Positions 15,087 to 24,545 of a DNA stretch of 38,503 bases are shown in pieces. Location of the stretch: assembly GCA_027484315.1 (NCBI GenBank), contig JAIXTE010000066.1, positions 1-38,503 of the forward strand. The letters run 5' to 3'. The stretch is from Burkholderiales bacterium (GTDB lineage: Bacteria > Pseudomonadota > Gammaproteobacteria > Burkholderiales > Burkholderiaceae_B). Numbering within the stretch: position 1 is the stretch's first letter; every line of letters begins with the position of its first letter. The notes under the pieces are model-generated. The model searched no databases. It was not told where the DNA came from and saw only the letters and a list, made by a program, of their open reading frames with translations. The translations under genes and the position numbers were made by a program.

Positions 15087-17120
15087 ATGAACGATACGAA
15101 CGAAATCACACAAGTCTCAGGTTCAGCGTCTTTTTTGGGAGACTTCATCTGGAAAAATGCTGAAGACCTGTGGGGGGACTTCAAACACACGGACTTTGGA
15201 AAGATTATCCTTCCATTCACCCTTCTGAGGCGACTTGAGTGTGTGCTTGAGCCCACCAGAAAAGCTGTCAATGAGGCGTATGCCTTGCATAAAGACGGGG
15301 AGCTGGATGTTCCTTTAATTCTTCGTCAAATCAGCCAATATCCTTTCTTCAATACTTCTGAATACAGTCTTGCCACCTTGGGCGGAACGCGTACCAGGCA
15401 AAACCTTCTCGACTATGTTGCACACTTTTCGGACAACGCCAGACAAATATTTGAACTCTTCAACTTTACAGACACGGTAGCCCGCATGGACAAGGCCGGA
15501 GTCTTGTTCAAGATCACGAAGAACTTTGCCAGTGTTGATCTGCATCCTAATGCAGTTCCAGATCGGGCAATGAGTAACTTGTATGAACACTTGATTCGCA
15601 GATTCGGCGCTGCGGTCAATGATGGGGCCGAGGACTTCATGACCCCGCGTGATGTGGTTCACTTGGCTACCATTCTCTTGCTGGATGCGGATGATGATCT
15701 CTTTGCCTCTAGCCCCGGACTGATTCGTACCATCCACGACCCTACATGTGGAACTGGCGGTTTTTTGTCGGATGCAATGAACCATGCGGAAGAATACGGA
15801 AGCAAATACAAAATTGCACCCGTGCTTGTGCCTCATGGTCAAGAGCTGGAACCCGAGACCTATGCGGTAGCACTCTCAAACATGCTCTTGCGTCGCCTGC
15901 CCAATGAGCCAGGCCGTGATCTCTCCAAGAACATCAAACAAGGCAGCACCCTGTCAAACGATCAGCTTGCCGGGGAGCGATTCCACTATGGGCTTGCCAA
16001 CCCGCCTTTCGGCAAGAAGTGGGAGAAGGACCAGAAGTCGGTTGAAGCTGAATTCAAATTAGGTCACATGGGTCGCTTTGGACCTGGGTTGCCGCGAATC
16101 AATGACGGCTCCATGCTTTTCTTGATGCACATGGCTAAGAAGCTTGAGTTGCCTGAAAACGGAGGCGGACGCGCTGCCATCGTTCTTTCTGGATCGCCTC
16201 TGTTTAACGGTGGTGCCGGCTCAGGGGAATCAGAAATCCGTCGCTGGCTGCTCTCGAATGACCTAGTGGAAGCAATAATCGCTTTGCCGGAACAGATTTT
16301 CTTTCGAACAGGGATTGCGACCTACCTTTGGATTCTTTCCAACAAAAAGGACAAGAAGCGCAAAGGCAAGGTTCAATTGATCAATGCGACCGGACTGTGG
16401 GATTCAATCAAGAACGAAGGTAACAAGCGCCGTGCCGTGACTCCCGAATACCAGCGTCAGATTGCCGATACTTACCTGTCCTGCGAAGATTCAGAGATCA
16501 GCAAGATTCTGGATTTCAGGGCCTTTGGCTATCGAAGAATCAGAGTTCTGCGTCCTCTACGAATGTCGATTCAGATCAATGATGCGACCGTCTCACAACT
16601 TGCCAATGAAAAAGGCTTTTCCAAGCTCGATGAAACGGCTCAAGCGGCTTGGCTGGATTGCTTAAAGCCCCTTCAAGACACCACCCATCCTTATGGGTGG
16701 GTAGAAGATTTTTTGAATGAACACTGTGCGAAATATCCAGAGGTTTTCAAATACACCAAGACACTTGCCAAGTCATTCATCAATGGGCTTGGGGTTAAGG
16801 ATGAAAATGGCGAAGCCGTGCTAGATGCTGATGGCAACCCAATTGCGGATACTGACCTGACGGATTATGAAAATGTGCCTTTATTGGACAGCATTGAGGA
16901 GTATTTCGCTAGAGAGGTTTTGCCGCATGTCCCTGATGCTTGGATTGACAACACCTTCGTAGATGACCTGGATCGGGATACTGGCCGTGTTGGATTTGAG
17001 ATCAATTTCAATCGGTTTTTCTACAAATATGTCCCGCCACGCAAGCTGCAAGACATTGACCTTGAATTGAAGCAAGTTGAAGATGAAATCAATGCGCTGT
17101 TAAATGAGGTAACCGAATGA
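15087..17120 (+). CDS. hsdM: type I restriction system methyltransferase subunit HsdM
   Basis: 677 residues from ATG 15087; the frame is open 24 codons upstream through the repeats, but conserved HsdM sequence starts here. N-terminal HsdM_N helical domain at about 16-60 (FIWKNAEDLWGDFKHTDFGK). The N6-adenine methyltransferase domain has FMTPRDVVHL (about 184), S-adenosylmethionine-binding DPTCGTGGFL (about 218) and catalytic NPPFGKKW (about 303). With HsdS it methylates adenine in a bipartite DNA target; with HsdR it also restricts unmodified DNA. It overlaps the next gene by 4 bp (ATGA). First gene of the cargo operon. Confidence 0.96.
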   Translation: MNDTNEITQVSGSASFLGDFIWKNAEDLWGDFKHTDFGKIILPFTLLRRLECVLEPTRKAVNEAYALHKDGELDVPLILRQISQYPFFNTSEYSLATLGGTRTRQNLLDYVAHFSDNARQIFELFNFTDTVARMDKAGVLFKITKNFASVDLHPNAVPDRAMSNLYEHLIRRFGAAVNDGAEDFMTPRDVVHLATILLLDADDDLFASSPGLIRTIHDPTCGTGGFLSDAMNHAEEYGSKYKIAPVLVPHGQELEPETYAVALSNMLLRRLPNEPGRDLSKNIKQGSTLSNDQLAGERFHYGLANPPFGKKWEKDQKSVEAEFKLGHMGRFGPGLPRINDGSMLFLMHMAKKLELPENGGGRAAIVLSGSPLFNGGAGSGESEIRRWLLSNDLVEAIIALPEQIFFRTGIATYLWILSNKKDKKRKGKVQLINATGLWDSIKNEGNKRRAVTPEYQRQIADTYLSCEDSEISKILDFRAFGYRRIRVLRPLRMSIQINDATVSQLANEKGFSKLDETAQAAWLDCLKPLQDTTHPYGWVEDFLNEHCAKYPEVFKYTKTLAKSFINGLGVKDENGEAVLDADGNPIADTDLTDYENVPLLDSIEEYFAREVLPHVPDAWIDNTFVDDLDRDTGRVGFEINFNRFFYKYVPPRKLQDIDLELKQVEDEINALLNEVTE

Positions 17121-18103
17121 GTCAGGTCAGCATTTACAGTTCAGAGTCGGGGTCTGTTGAGGTTCGCTTGGATGGCGACACGGTATGGCTAAGCCAAGCG
17201 CAGATGTCCGATTTGTTTTCTAAAGACGTCAGAACTGTCAACGAGCACATTTCAAACATCTACTCAGAAGAGGAACTTGAAAAGGAGTCAACTATCCGGA
17301 AATTCCGGATAGTTCGACAAGAAGGAAAGCGCCAGGTGAACCGAGAAATAGACCACTTCAATCTGGATGTAATCATTTCCGTTGGCTATCGAGTGAAATC
17401 AGTTGAAGGCACGCGATTTCGCCAATGGGCAACCAAAGTGCTGCGTGAACACCTCACCAAGGGTTACACAATAAACCAGCACCGATTCGAGTCCAACGCC
17501 CAAGAACTTGAGGCGGCACTGAGCCTGGTGCGGAAAGTGGCTGCCAATCCCGATGTGACTGGTCCTGGTGCCCGAGGCCTGGCCGATATTGTCAGCCGAT
17601 ACGCTCAGACCTTTCTGCTTCTTCAACGGTATGACGAAGGTTTGCTGACATCCCCCAAGGTTCAAGATGGCGGAACCCTTCCAACAGTTGATGAGGCCAA
17701 ATCTGCCCTTGCGATTCTCAAATCTGACTTGGTTTCCAAAGGTGAGGCCACTGACCTCTTTGCCAGAGAGCGTGAGGAGGGGCTGGCTTCCCTTCTGGGC
17801 AATCTGGATCAGTCAGTATTTGGCGAGCCTGCTTACCCCAGCATTGAGTCCAAAGCGGCTCACCTGATCTACTTTGTCATTAAAAACCACCCCTTTTCAG
17901 ATGGCAATAAGCGAAGCGGTGCATTTCTCTTTGTTGACTTCTTGAATAGAAACAATCGATTGATTGGGCCCAACGGCGAGCCCGTCATCAATGATATTGG
18001 ACTTGCAGCATTAGCCCTTCTAATTGCCGAATCCGACCCAAGTCAAAAAGAAACCATGATCAACCTGGTCATGAACATGCTTTCTAGCGGAGGGCGCTCA
18101 TGA
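17117..18103 (+). CDS. RhuM-Fic/Doc fusion protein
   Basis: 328 residues. The N-terminal 130 residues (VRLDGDTVWLSQAQMSDLF, REIDHFNLDVIISVGYRV, FRQWATKVLREHL) are a RhuM-family domain. The C-terminal 120 carry a Fic/Doc core with KNHPFSDGNKRSGA (about residue 256), keeping the catalytic His, Phe, Asp, Asn, Lys and Arg. Such RhuM-Fic proteins commonly sit inside type I RM operons, between hsdM and hsdS. A role in modifying or guarding the RM complex is often suggested but not established. It overlaps hsdM and hsdS by 4 bp each (ATGA), so expression is tightly coupled. Confidence 0.9.
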   Translation: MSQVSIYSSESGSVEVRLDGDTVWLSQAQMSDLFSKDVRTVNEHISNIYSEEELEKESTIRKFRIVRQEGKRQVNREIDHFNLDVIISVGYRVKSVEGTRFRQWATKVLREHLTKGYTINQHRFESNAQELEAALSLVRKVAANPDVTGPGARGLADIVSRYAQTFLLLQRYDEGLLTSPKVQDGGTLPTVDEAKSALAILKSDLVSKGEATDLFAREREEGLASLLGNLDQSVFGEPAYPSIESKAAHLIYFVIKNHPFSDGNKRSGAFLFVDFLNRNNRLIGPNGEPVINDIGLAALALLIAESDPSQKETMINLVMNMLSSGGRS

Positions 18104-19416
18104 GTCGCTACAAGCCATACCCCGCTTATAAAGATGCTGGCGTTGAATGGCTTAATTCAATTCCGTGCGATTGGGAAACAAAGCCAATAAAGAGAGTTAC
18201 CACTTGTAACGACGATACTCTTAACGATGACTTTGATCCGCAGGAGAAGATCCGATACGTGGATATTTCATCGGTAAGCCTAACCACGGGGATTGAAAAA
18301 ACGGACGAAATGATCTTTGCTGACGCACCATCAAGAGCCAGAAGGAAGGCTAAAGCAGGTGATGTCGTTATATCCACTGTCAGAACATATTTAAAAGCGG
18401 TTGCCCAAGTTTCCGAGGAGCATGAGGGTTGCGTTTATTCAACTGGCTTTGCCATATTACGAGCAAAAAATGAGTTTGTTTATCAACCCTTCTTGAAGTG
18501 GTTGGCTCTCAACGACCTCTTAATTCAGTCCGTTGAATCGAATTCCAAGGGTCTGAGCTACCCCGCGATCAATGCGAGTGAGTTAATAGATCTTCAGACT
18601 GTATTACCACCGTTTGACCAACAAGTTCTCATTACAAATATTCTTGATAAAGAGACCAAGCGCATCGACGCCCTAATTGCCAAGAAAACCCGCTTCATTG
18701 AATTGCTGAAAGAAAAGCGTCAAGCTCTGATTACACAGGCGGTGACAAAAGGCCTAAACCCCAGCGTGAAAATGAAAGACTCTGGGGTGGAGTGGATTGG
18801 AGAAGTGCCGGAGCATTGGTTGTCAATCAAGTTTAATCATGTTGCTCGCGTGACCGAGGGGTTGGTTGATCCAAAAGAATACCCTTACAGGGATATGTTT
18901 TTGATTGCTCCGAACCATATTGAGTCTGGGACAGGGAAAATCCTTGGGATGGAAACCGCAATTATGCAAAATGCGGAGAGTGGAAAATACACATGCAAAA
19001 AGGGCGCAGTTATTTACTCCAAAATTCGACCTGCACTTGCCAAGGTAACTATTGCCCCATGTGACTGCCTCTGTAGTGCAGACATGTACCCAATGGACTG
19101 TGCTGACAGCACCTATCCAGAATGGCTTTTCTACTTGATGCTGTCTCCACCCTTTACCTCATGGGCAATATTGGAGTCAGACCGAGTAGCAATGCCTAAA
19201 ATCAATCGAGAATCATTGGCTGATCTTCGAGTATTTTTGCCGCCAAAAGAAGAACAATTGTCGGCTGTTTCTTGGCTCAAGGTTCAACTGGAAAAACTTG
19301 AAAAGATCGCCCTGAAAACTCAAAGTAGTATCGACCTCCTCAAAGAACGTCGTTCGGCTTTTATCACCGCTGCAGTTACCGGACAGATCGATCTGCGCTC
19401 GGAGGCAAAGCAATGA
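18100..19416 (+). CDS. hsdS: type I restriction system specificity subunit HsdS
   Basis: 438 residues with the usual two-fold layout. Target-recognition domain 1 spans about 15-180, first conserved helix about 182-222 (KRIDALIAKKTRFIELLKEK), recognition domain 2 about 230-400 and second helix to the end (SSIDLLKERRSAFITAAVTG). Both halves open with matching AGVEWLNSIPxxW and SGVEWIGEVPEHW segments. HsdS sets which two half-sites are recognised; the sites cannot be read from sequence alone. Both recognition domains look complete. It overlaps the next gene by 4 bp. Confidence 0.95.
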   Translation: MSRYKPYPAYKDAGVEWLNSIPCDWETKPIKRVTTCNDDTLNDDFDPQEKIRYVDISSVSLTTGIEKTDEMIFADAPSRARRKAKAGDVVISTVRTYLKAVAQVSEEHEGCVYSTGFAILRAKNEFVYQPFLKWLALNDLLIQSVESNSKGLSYPAINASELIDLQTVLPPFDQQVLITNILDKETKRIDALIAKKTRFIELLKEKRQALITQAVTKGLNPSVKMKDSGVEWIGEVPEHWLSIKFNHVARVTEGLVDPKEYPYRDMFLIAPNHIESGTGKILGMETAIMQNAESGKYTCKKGAVIYSKIRPALAKVTIAPCDCLCSADMYPMDCADSTYPEWLFYLMLSPPFTSWAILESDRVAMPKINRESLADLRVFLPPKEEQLSAVSWLKVQLEKLEKIALKTQSSIDLLKERRSAFITAAVTGQIDLRSEAKQ

Positions 19417-19937
19417 AACACCTTATTCCAGAAATTGTTGCAGCAAGGAGCCTGGCTGAGGATCTCGGGCATGCCTACTACACGATTGAGCATCTCCTGG
19501 CTGCCGTCATTGTGGACAACGACTTCGCCCAGCAAGACCTACTCGGTTTTGTAAATTTGCATACCCCATTGGCTGAGCCCGGAGATATTGCAATGCCAAC
19601 TCTGGGCGTTCAGAGGGTAGCAAAGCGCCTAGCCCATGGGGACAACCTTTTTGACGCGATCATGGCCGAGGGTGATGAAGCCCATGGGCCGCATTTCATC
19701 AAAAAGCATGATCTGACTCAAAAAGATTTCTTGGTTCGGCAGAACGAGGCTGTCTTGACAAGTGAAGGTAACGTAACGGATTCGGCCTATGACGAATTCT
19801 TGGCGCAGAAAGTAAACGCCGCAAGAACCTCTTTCGCTGAAGGTAAATTCCTAACAGCAGAGCAGGTTGAGTCAAAAATGCTTGAAAAAAAGCAAAGCCT
19901 CAAGAACCGCGACAGTTCAAACGGGGAGCCTGCATGA
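19413..19937 (+). CDS. Clp-N-domain-like protein in the RM operon
   Basis: 174 residues. Residues 1-32 (EIVAARSLAEDLGHAYYTIEHLL) match the start of the Clp_N repeat of ClpA/B/C (A-x3-A-x3-GHxYIxxEHLL), the domain that binds adaptors and substrates. A second, weaker copy may cover about 65-105 (GDNLFDAIMAEGDEAHGPHF). There is no AAA module, so it could act as an adaptor or decoy for a Clp protease. In E. coli K-12-type systems ClpXP degrades HsdR to prevent self-restriction; a link here is inference, and Clp_N belongs to ClpA/B/C, not ClpX. It overlaps both neighbours by 4 bp. Confidence 0.65.
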   Translation: MKHLIPEIVAARSLAEDLGHAYYTIEHLLAAVIVDNDFAQQDLLGFVNLHTPLAEPGDIAMPTLGVQRVAKRLAHGDNLFDAIMAEGDEAHGPHFIKKHDLTQKDFLVRQNEAVLTSEGNVTDSAYDEFLAQKVNAARTSFAEGKFLTAEQVESKMLEKKQSLKNRDSSNGEPA

Positions 19938-20524
19938 AAAGCCCAGTGACCTTAAAAACAGCAAAATCAGACAAGCACTGGATATATGTGCTTGAAGCAT
20001 TTGAATCCGGTAATTCCACCCAATACATCATTTGCTTTGATGATGACGAAATCCTGAAGGGCATTGTCATTGTGGGCGAATGGGAGTTCAGTGCTTTTTT
20101 CCGCCTCGCTGAGACGGTTTCCGAAAGGCTCAAAGAAGCAACTGGCCAACAAAAAAGCATCACCGTTTCTTTGAAATGGGATGAAGCGGCACCCATGAAA
20201 TTCAAAGCTGAAAAAGAGTGGAACAGCGAAAAATGGAAAGTGGTTCTTTCCTGCCCTGAACCTTCGCAATGCTGGCGAGCGTGGAATTCAACTTCCGGCA
20301 GCCCAAGAAATTTCATTCTGTACCTTGAGTGGAATGAATTGGTCTCCTTGTTCGACAGGCTAAATGAAATCCCAGAACTAGATGCCCAAGAAGGCGGAGT
20401 CATAGAGCAGATTGATGATTGGGTTGATCAAGCCTCCTTGGACGGACTTGAAGAACTTCCCAAGCGGATTCTTTTGAGCAAACGAAAGTGGGAAACCCAG
20501 TTTGGTTTTAAGCGTCGGTATTGA
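19934..20524 (+). CDS. unknown RM-operon protein, 196 aa
   Basis: No recognised domain. Tryptophan-rich soluble protein with alternating strands and helices (HWIYVLEAFESG, YIICFDDDEILKGIVIVGEW, RNFILYLEWNELVSLF). It starts in the ATGA overlap with the Clp-N-like gene, so its dose is tied to it. Position between hsdS and hsdR suggests a modulator of the RM complex, but nothing in the sequence proves it. Confidence 0.7.
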   Translation: MKSPVTLKTAKSDKHWIYVLEAFESGNSTQYIICFDDDEILKGIVIVGEWEFSAFFRLAETVSERLKEATGQQKSITVSLKWDEAAPMKFKAEKEWNSEKWKVVLSCPEPSQCWRAWNSTSGSPRNFILYLEWNELVSLFDRLNEIPELDAQEGGVIEQIDDWVDQASLDGLEELPKRILLSKRKWETQFGFKRRY

Positions 20525-20596
20525 GAAACCGGCTACAAACGATATTGGCGCAAGCCGTGCAGAACAACAATAAAAACCTCAGAGGGGGAGTACTTA

Positions 20597-21286
20597 ATGG
20601 ATACTGAAACACAATCGATCAGCTTCAAATTGTCTTTCGAGACAATTGAAATTTTGAACGAGATTGAGCGAGATATGAGGGCGCGTGGGTGTCCCAGGGT
20701 CAACAGAACCCGTCTGATGGAAACTGCGTTGCTGTGCATGGCCGCCAACTATCCCAACTTCAGGCTAATCCCAGAGGTCATGAACTCCATGTTCGCAGCC
20801 ACGCAGGACGACTGCACCCGCATAGCCCGCATGACGATGTACCGAAAAGTACTGGAACCCTTTAAGGACCGCATCTACTCTGATGCATGGATCAACAGTG
20901 GGTTCGCCTCAGAGAATTCCTTGTTCCTATGGAAAATCTTGCAGCGACATGATTTTTTCAAGGCGCTTTGTGAAATATCCGACTGGGAGTCAACTCCTTA
21001 CTTCCCCAAAGATGTCGAAGAAGCCTCAAGGCTTGTTTCTATGTTCTATGCCTGCCCAGAGCTGGAGGAGCGATATATGTTGGCTGCAAGCAGTATTGAA
21101 CCCATGGCGTGGCTTAAAAAGGCCTGGCCAGAGATTGGAAGGAATGCCGTTCAATATGGCAACGACCGCAGATCCTCCGAAGATAAGGATCCCAAAAAGC
21201 AGGAAGGATTTGCTAGGTTTTTTGATCACTTTAATGAACAACACTTGAGGCTCATTCAGTCTCGATTTGAATACGAGGCCGAATAA
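20597..21286 (+). CDS. unknown RM-operon protein with ribbon-helix-helix-like start
   Basis: 229 residues, with GGGGGAG seven bases before ATG. Residues 7-50 (ISFKLSFETIEILNEIERDM, then NRTRLMETALLCMA) have the strand-helix-helix rhythm of Arc/MetJ-type DNA-binding domains. The remaining 180 residues are helical and unrecognised (YFPKDVEEASRLVSMFYACP region). It could be an operon regulator acting on the repeats upstream of hsdM, which is inference. The hsdR ATG follows its stop after one base. Confidence 0.6.
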   Translation: MDTETQSISFKLSFETIEILNEIERDMRARGCPRVNRTRLMETALLCMAANYPNFRLIPEVMNSMFAATQDDCTRIARMTMYRKVLEPFKDRIYSDAWINSGFASENSLFLWKILQRHDFFKALCEISDWESTPYFPKDVEEASRLVSMFYACPELEERYMLAASSIEPMAWLKKAWPEIGRNAVQYGNDRRSSEDKDPKKQEGFARFFDHFNEQHLRLIQSRFEYEAE

Positions 21287-21287
21287 A

Positions 21288-24200
21288 ATGAGCGCTCTAC
21301 CGAACAACGATCAAGCACACCAAGAAAAGCACTTTGAGGATTACATTGTTCAAAAACTCAAAGAACAGGGTTGGCATGTCGGGGATTCAAAACACTACGA
21401 CACCGAGACTGCCTTGTATCCAGAGGACCTCCAGCAATGGATGATTGACTCCCAGCCCAAGGCCTGGGATCTTTTGCTGGAAACTAACAAGAATGACCCG
21501 GCCCAAGCACTTAAAGCCCTGACCACTCGGTTGGTGAAAGAGCTTGAAGACGACAAAAAGGGCATGATCCAGGTGCTACGTCGTGGCGTGAGCCTTGCCA
21601 GAATCGGCCATGTGGACTTGAGTGAATCCATGCCTGAGGACAAGCGAAACGAGGATGTGATCAAACGCTACAAAGCGAACCGTCTTCGAGTGGTTCCTCA
21701 ATTGAAATACCATCCAGCCCGTGAATTTGCGATTGACCTGGTTTTTTTTATCAATGGACTGCCGGTTGCCACTGTTGAAGTCAAAACGGATTTCACTCAG
21801 TCTGCTGCAGCGGCTGTCGATCAATACAAAAAAGACCGCTTGCCTTCAGACCCGAAGACCAAGCGAAAAGAGCCCCTTCTGACCTTCAAGCGCGGCGCAA
21901 TCGTCCATTTCGCCATGTCGGATTCAGACATTCAGATGGCGACCAAGCTCGATGGCGACAACACTTTCTTTTTGCCTTTCAACAAAGGCAACAATGGACA
22001 TGCTGGTAACGCACCAAGAGAAGATGGTGAATACCCTGTGGCCTATTTCTGGGAAGAGATCTGCCAGCCCGACGCATGGCTTCGAATCTTCCACAGCTTT
22101 GTGTACGTGGAGAAAAAAGATGTCTCCGACATTTACGGCAATTGGAAGAAGAAGGAAACGTTGATCTTCCCGCGTTTTCATCAATGGGATGCAGTCAATA
22201 AGATGGTTGCAGATGCCAAGGTGAACGGCCCCGGTTTGCAGTACCTATGCGAGCATTCAGCGGGTTCAGGTAAGACCAGTACGATCGCATGGACTGCACA
22301 CGACTTGACCAAATTGCGTTATGACGACGGCAAACCTGTCTTTGACAGCGTAATCATTGTGACCGATCGAAACGTGTTGGATAGCCAACTCCAAGATGCA
22401 GTCCAGCAGATCGATCACCAGTTCGGTTTGATTGCTGCAATAGATCGTGAAAAAAGCTCTCAATCTAAAAGCATCCAGTTGGCAAAAGCCATGGGAAATG
22501 GAACCCCAATCATTGTTGTGACAATCCAGACCTTTCCTTTTGCCATGCAAGAAGTGGTGACCAATAAAGCACTGAAAGACAAGAGCTATGCGGTGATTAT
22601 TGATGAGGCCCACACTTCGCAGACAGGTTCTAGTGCTACCAAGCTTCAAGCCGCCCTGTCGATGAGCTCAAAGGGTGGAACGGGATCAATGACCGTGGAG
22701 GAAATCTTGGCCAAGCTACAAAAATCGCGGGTGAGGCCAAAAAATGTGAGTCACTTCGCTTTCACCGCCACCCCAAAGCACGCAACCATGATGCTATTTG
22801 GGCGCACCAAGGACGGTGAATTAGCCACAGACGACAATCTGCCGGAGTCTTTTCACAAGTACACCATGCGTCAGGCCATTGAAGAGGGTTTTATTCTGGA
22901 TGTATTGAAGGGATACGTTCCTTACAAGACAGCGTTCAATTTGGCAAAGCAGCTCGATGATTCCAAGCGAGTAAGCGGGAAAGCTGCCAAGAAAGCTCTG
23001 GCCCAGTGGATGAATCTACACCCCACCAACGTGACTCAGAAAGTTGAGTTCATCGTGGAGCACTTCAGCAAAAACGTGTCGCACCTGTTGGACGGTAAGG
23101 CCAAAGCAATGGTAGTCACAAGCTCCAGGGCAGCAGCGGTTCGCTACAAACTTGCTTTGGACAAGTACATAGAACGAAACCCCCAGCATGCGGGAATTCG
23201 ATCACTCATCGCATTCTCCGGAAAACTCACAGGGAAAGAGGTCAAGCACATTGAGGACGAAGGAATCAAGGCTGAGGACTTCATCGTGGATGAAGATGCT
23301 GAGTTTTCTGAATCATCAATGAACCTCGATGTTCTAGGTCAAGACTTGCGGCTTGCGTTTGATCGGCCCGAGTACCGAGTCATGCTGGTGGCCGATAAAT
23401 TCCAGACCGGATTTGATCAACCCAAACTTGTAGCCATGTACGTAGACAAGAAGATCGCCAACGATGTGGAGATCGTTCAAACCTACGCCCGCCTGAACAG
23501 AATGGCACCTGGTAAAGACACGGTGTTCATCATTGATTTTGTGAACGACCCGGAGACGGTTCGCAAGGCATTCCTAAAATATGATGAGGGTGCAGAGATC
23601 GAGGAGGCGCAGGACTACGATGTGATCTATGACATTCAGGGTGACCTTGAGGAGCACAGGATTTATGAGCCTCAAGACTTGGAAAACTTCAAGCAGGCTC
23701 GATTTAGATCAATTCGTGACATTACCCAATCTAAGGACCCTCAGCACAAGGCCCTTTTTGCGGCGACGGACCGGCCAACACGAATCTTCAATGAGCGCCT
23801 AAAAATGCTTCGCGAAGCCATGTACATGGCTGAGGACTCCTTTCAAAAGGCGAAGTCTCGTGGAGACAAGACTGGTGAAAAATCGGCTGATCTACACCGT
23901 AAAGAATATGCAGATCAGCTCGCGCATCTCATGACCTTCAAAAACGGGTTAGGTCGCTTTTGCAGAACCTACAGCTACATTGCCCAGTTGGTGGAGTTTA
24001 ACGAACCTGAACTGGAAAACTTTGCAGCATTTGCCAAGCTTTTACAGAAACGGTTGATGGGTCTGCCCCCTGAGGACATTGACTTGAAGGGTCTGGTTCT
24101 CACCGGCTTTGACATCAAGCAAAAACCAGATGAGGGGTCTGGGGATGGTGAAAAGCCTGTCCTCAAACCAATCGGTCCCGGCGGTCAGATCAAGGGAGGA

Positions 24201-24545
24201 CCTGGGGCTGACTATCTAAAAGAAATCATCGACCGGTTGAATAGACTGTTTGGAGAGGCCACGCCCTTAAAAGATCAGGCTGTTTTTGTTAATCACATTG
24301 CATCAATTGCAAAGGAAAGCGATGTGGTCATGGCGCAAATCGAAAACAACACGATGGATCAGGCATTGAAAGGTAATTTACCAGGCGCTGTACAGCAAGC
24401 CGTTGTCAGGGCAATGACCTCACATTCAAAACTCTCCACACTGATGCTGAAGTCGGACAGCCAAGGGATGGCTGCATTGACAGGTTTGATCTACGAAATC
24501 CTGAAAGCCAACAACTCAATTGACATCGACTCACTGAATGATTGA
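21288..24545 (+). CDS. hsdR: type I restriction system endonuclease and translocase HsdR
   Basis: 1085 residues from ATG 21288 (an ATG seven codons upstream lies inside the preceding gene). The N-terminal PD-ExK nuclease has FAIDLVFFINGLPVATVEVK (Asp about 149, Glu-x-Lys about 164). The superfamily 2 motor has Walker A SAGSGKTST (about 325), DEAH box IIDEAHTSQ (about 437), motif III HFAFTATP (about 490), and later QTGFDQP and QTYARLNR. The C-terminal helical domain that docks on HsdM/S is present to the end. It translocates DNA with ATP and cuts away from the recognition site. Length and motifs are complete, so the system should be active. Confidence 0.96.
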   Translation: MSALPNNDQAHQEKHFEDYIVQKLKEQGWHVGDSKHYDTETALYPEDLQQWMIDSQPKAWDLLLETNKNDPAQALKALTTRLVKELEDDKKGMIQVLRRGVSLARIGHVDLSESMPEDKRNEDVIKRYKANRLRVVPQLKYHPAREFAIDLVFFINGLPVATVEVKTDFTQSAAAAVDQYKKDRLPSDPKTKRKEPLLTFKRGAIVHFAMSDSDIQMATKLDGDNTFFLPFNKGNNGHAGNAPREDGEYPVAYFWEEICQPDAWLRIFHSFVYVEKKDVSDIYGNWKKKETLIFPRFHQWDAVNKMVADAKVNGPGLQYLCEHSAGSGKTSTIAWTAHDLTKLRYDDGKPVFDSVIIVTDRNVLDSQLQDAVQQIDHQFGLIAAIDREKSSQSKSIQLAKAMGNGTPIIVVTIQTFPFAMQEVVTNKALKDKSYAVIIDEAHTSQTGSSATKLQAALSMSSKGGTGSMTVEEILAKLQKSRVRPKNVSHFAFTATPKHATMMLFGRTKDGELATDDNLPESFHKYTMRQAIEEGFILDVLKGYVPYKTAFNLAKQLDDSKRVSGKAAKKALAQWMNLHPTNVTQKVEFIVEHFSKNVSHLLDGKAKAMVVTSSRAAAVRYKLALDKYIERNPQHAGIRSLIAFSGKLTGKEVKHIEDEGIKAEDFIVDEDAEFSESSMNLDVLGQDLRLAFDRPEYRVMLVADKFQTGFDQPKLVAMYVDKKIANDVEIVQTYARLNRMAPGKDTVFIIDFVNDPETVRKAFLKYDEGAEIEEAQDYDVIYDIQGDLEEHRIYEPQDLENFKQARFRSIRDITQSKDPQHKALFAATDRPTRIFNERLKMLREAMYMAEDSFQKAKSRGDKTGEKSADLHRKEYADQLAHLMTFKNGLGRFCRTYSYIAQLVEFNEPELENFAAFAKLLQKRLMGLPPEDIDLKGLVLTGFDIKQKPDEGSGDGEKPVLKPIGPGGQIKGGPGADYLKEIIDRLNRLFGEATPLKDQAVFVNHIASIAKESDVVMAQIENNTMDQALKGNLPGAVQQAVVRAMTSHSKLSTLMLKSDSQGMAALTGLIYEILKANNSIDIDSLND

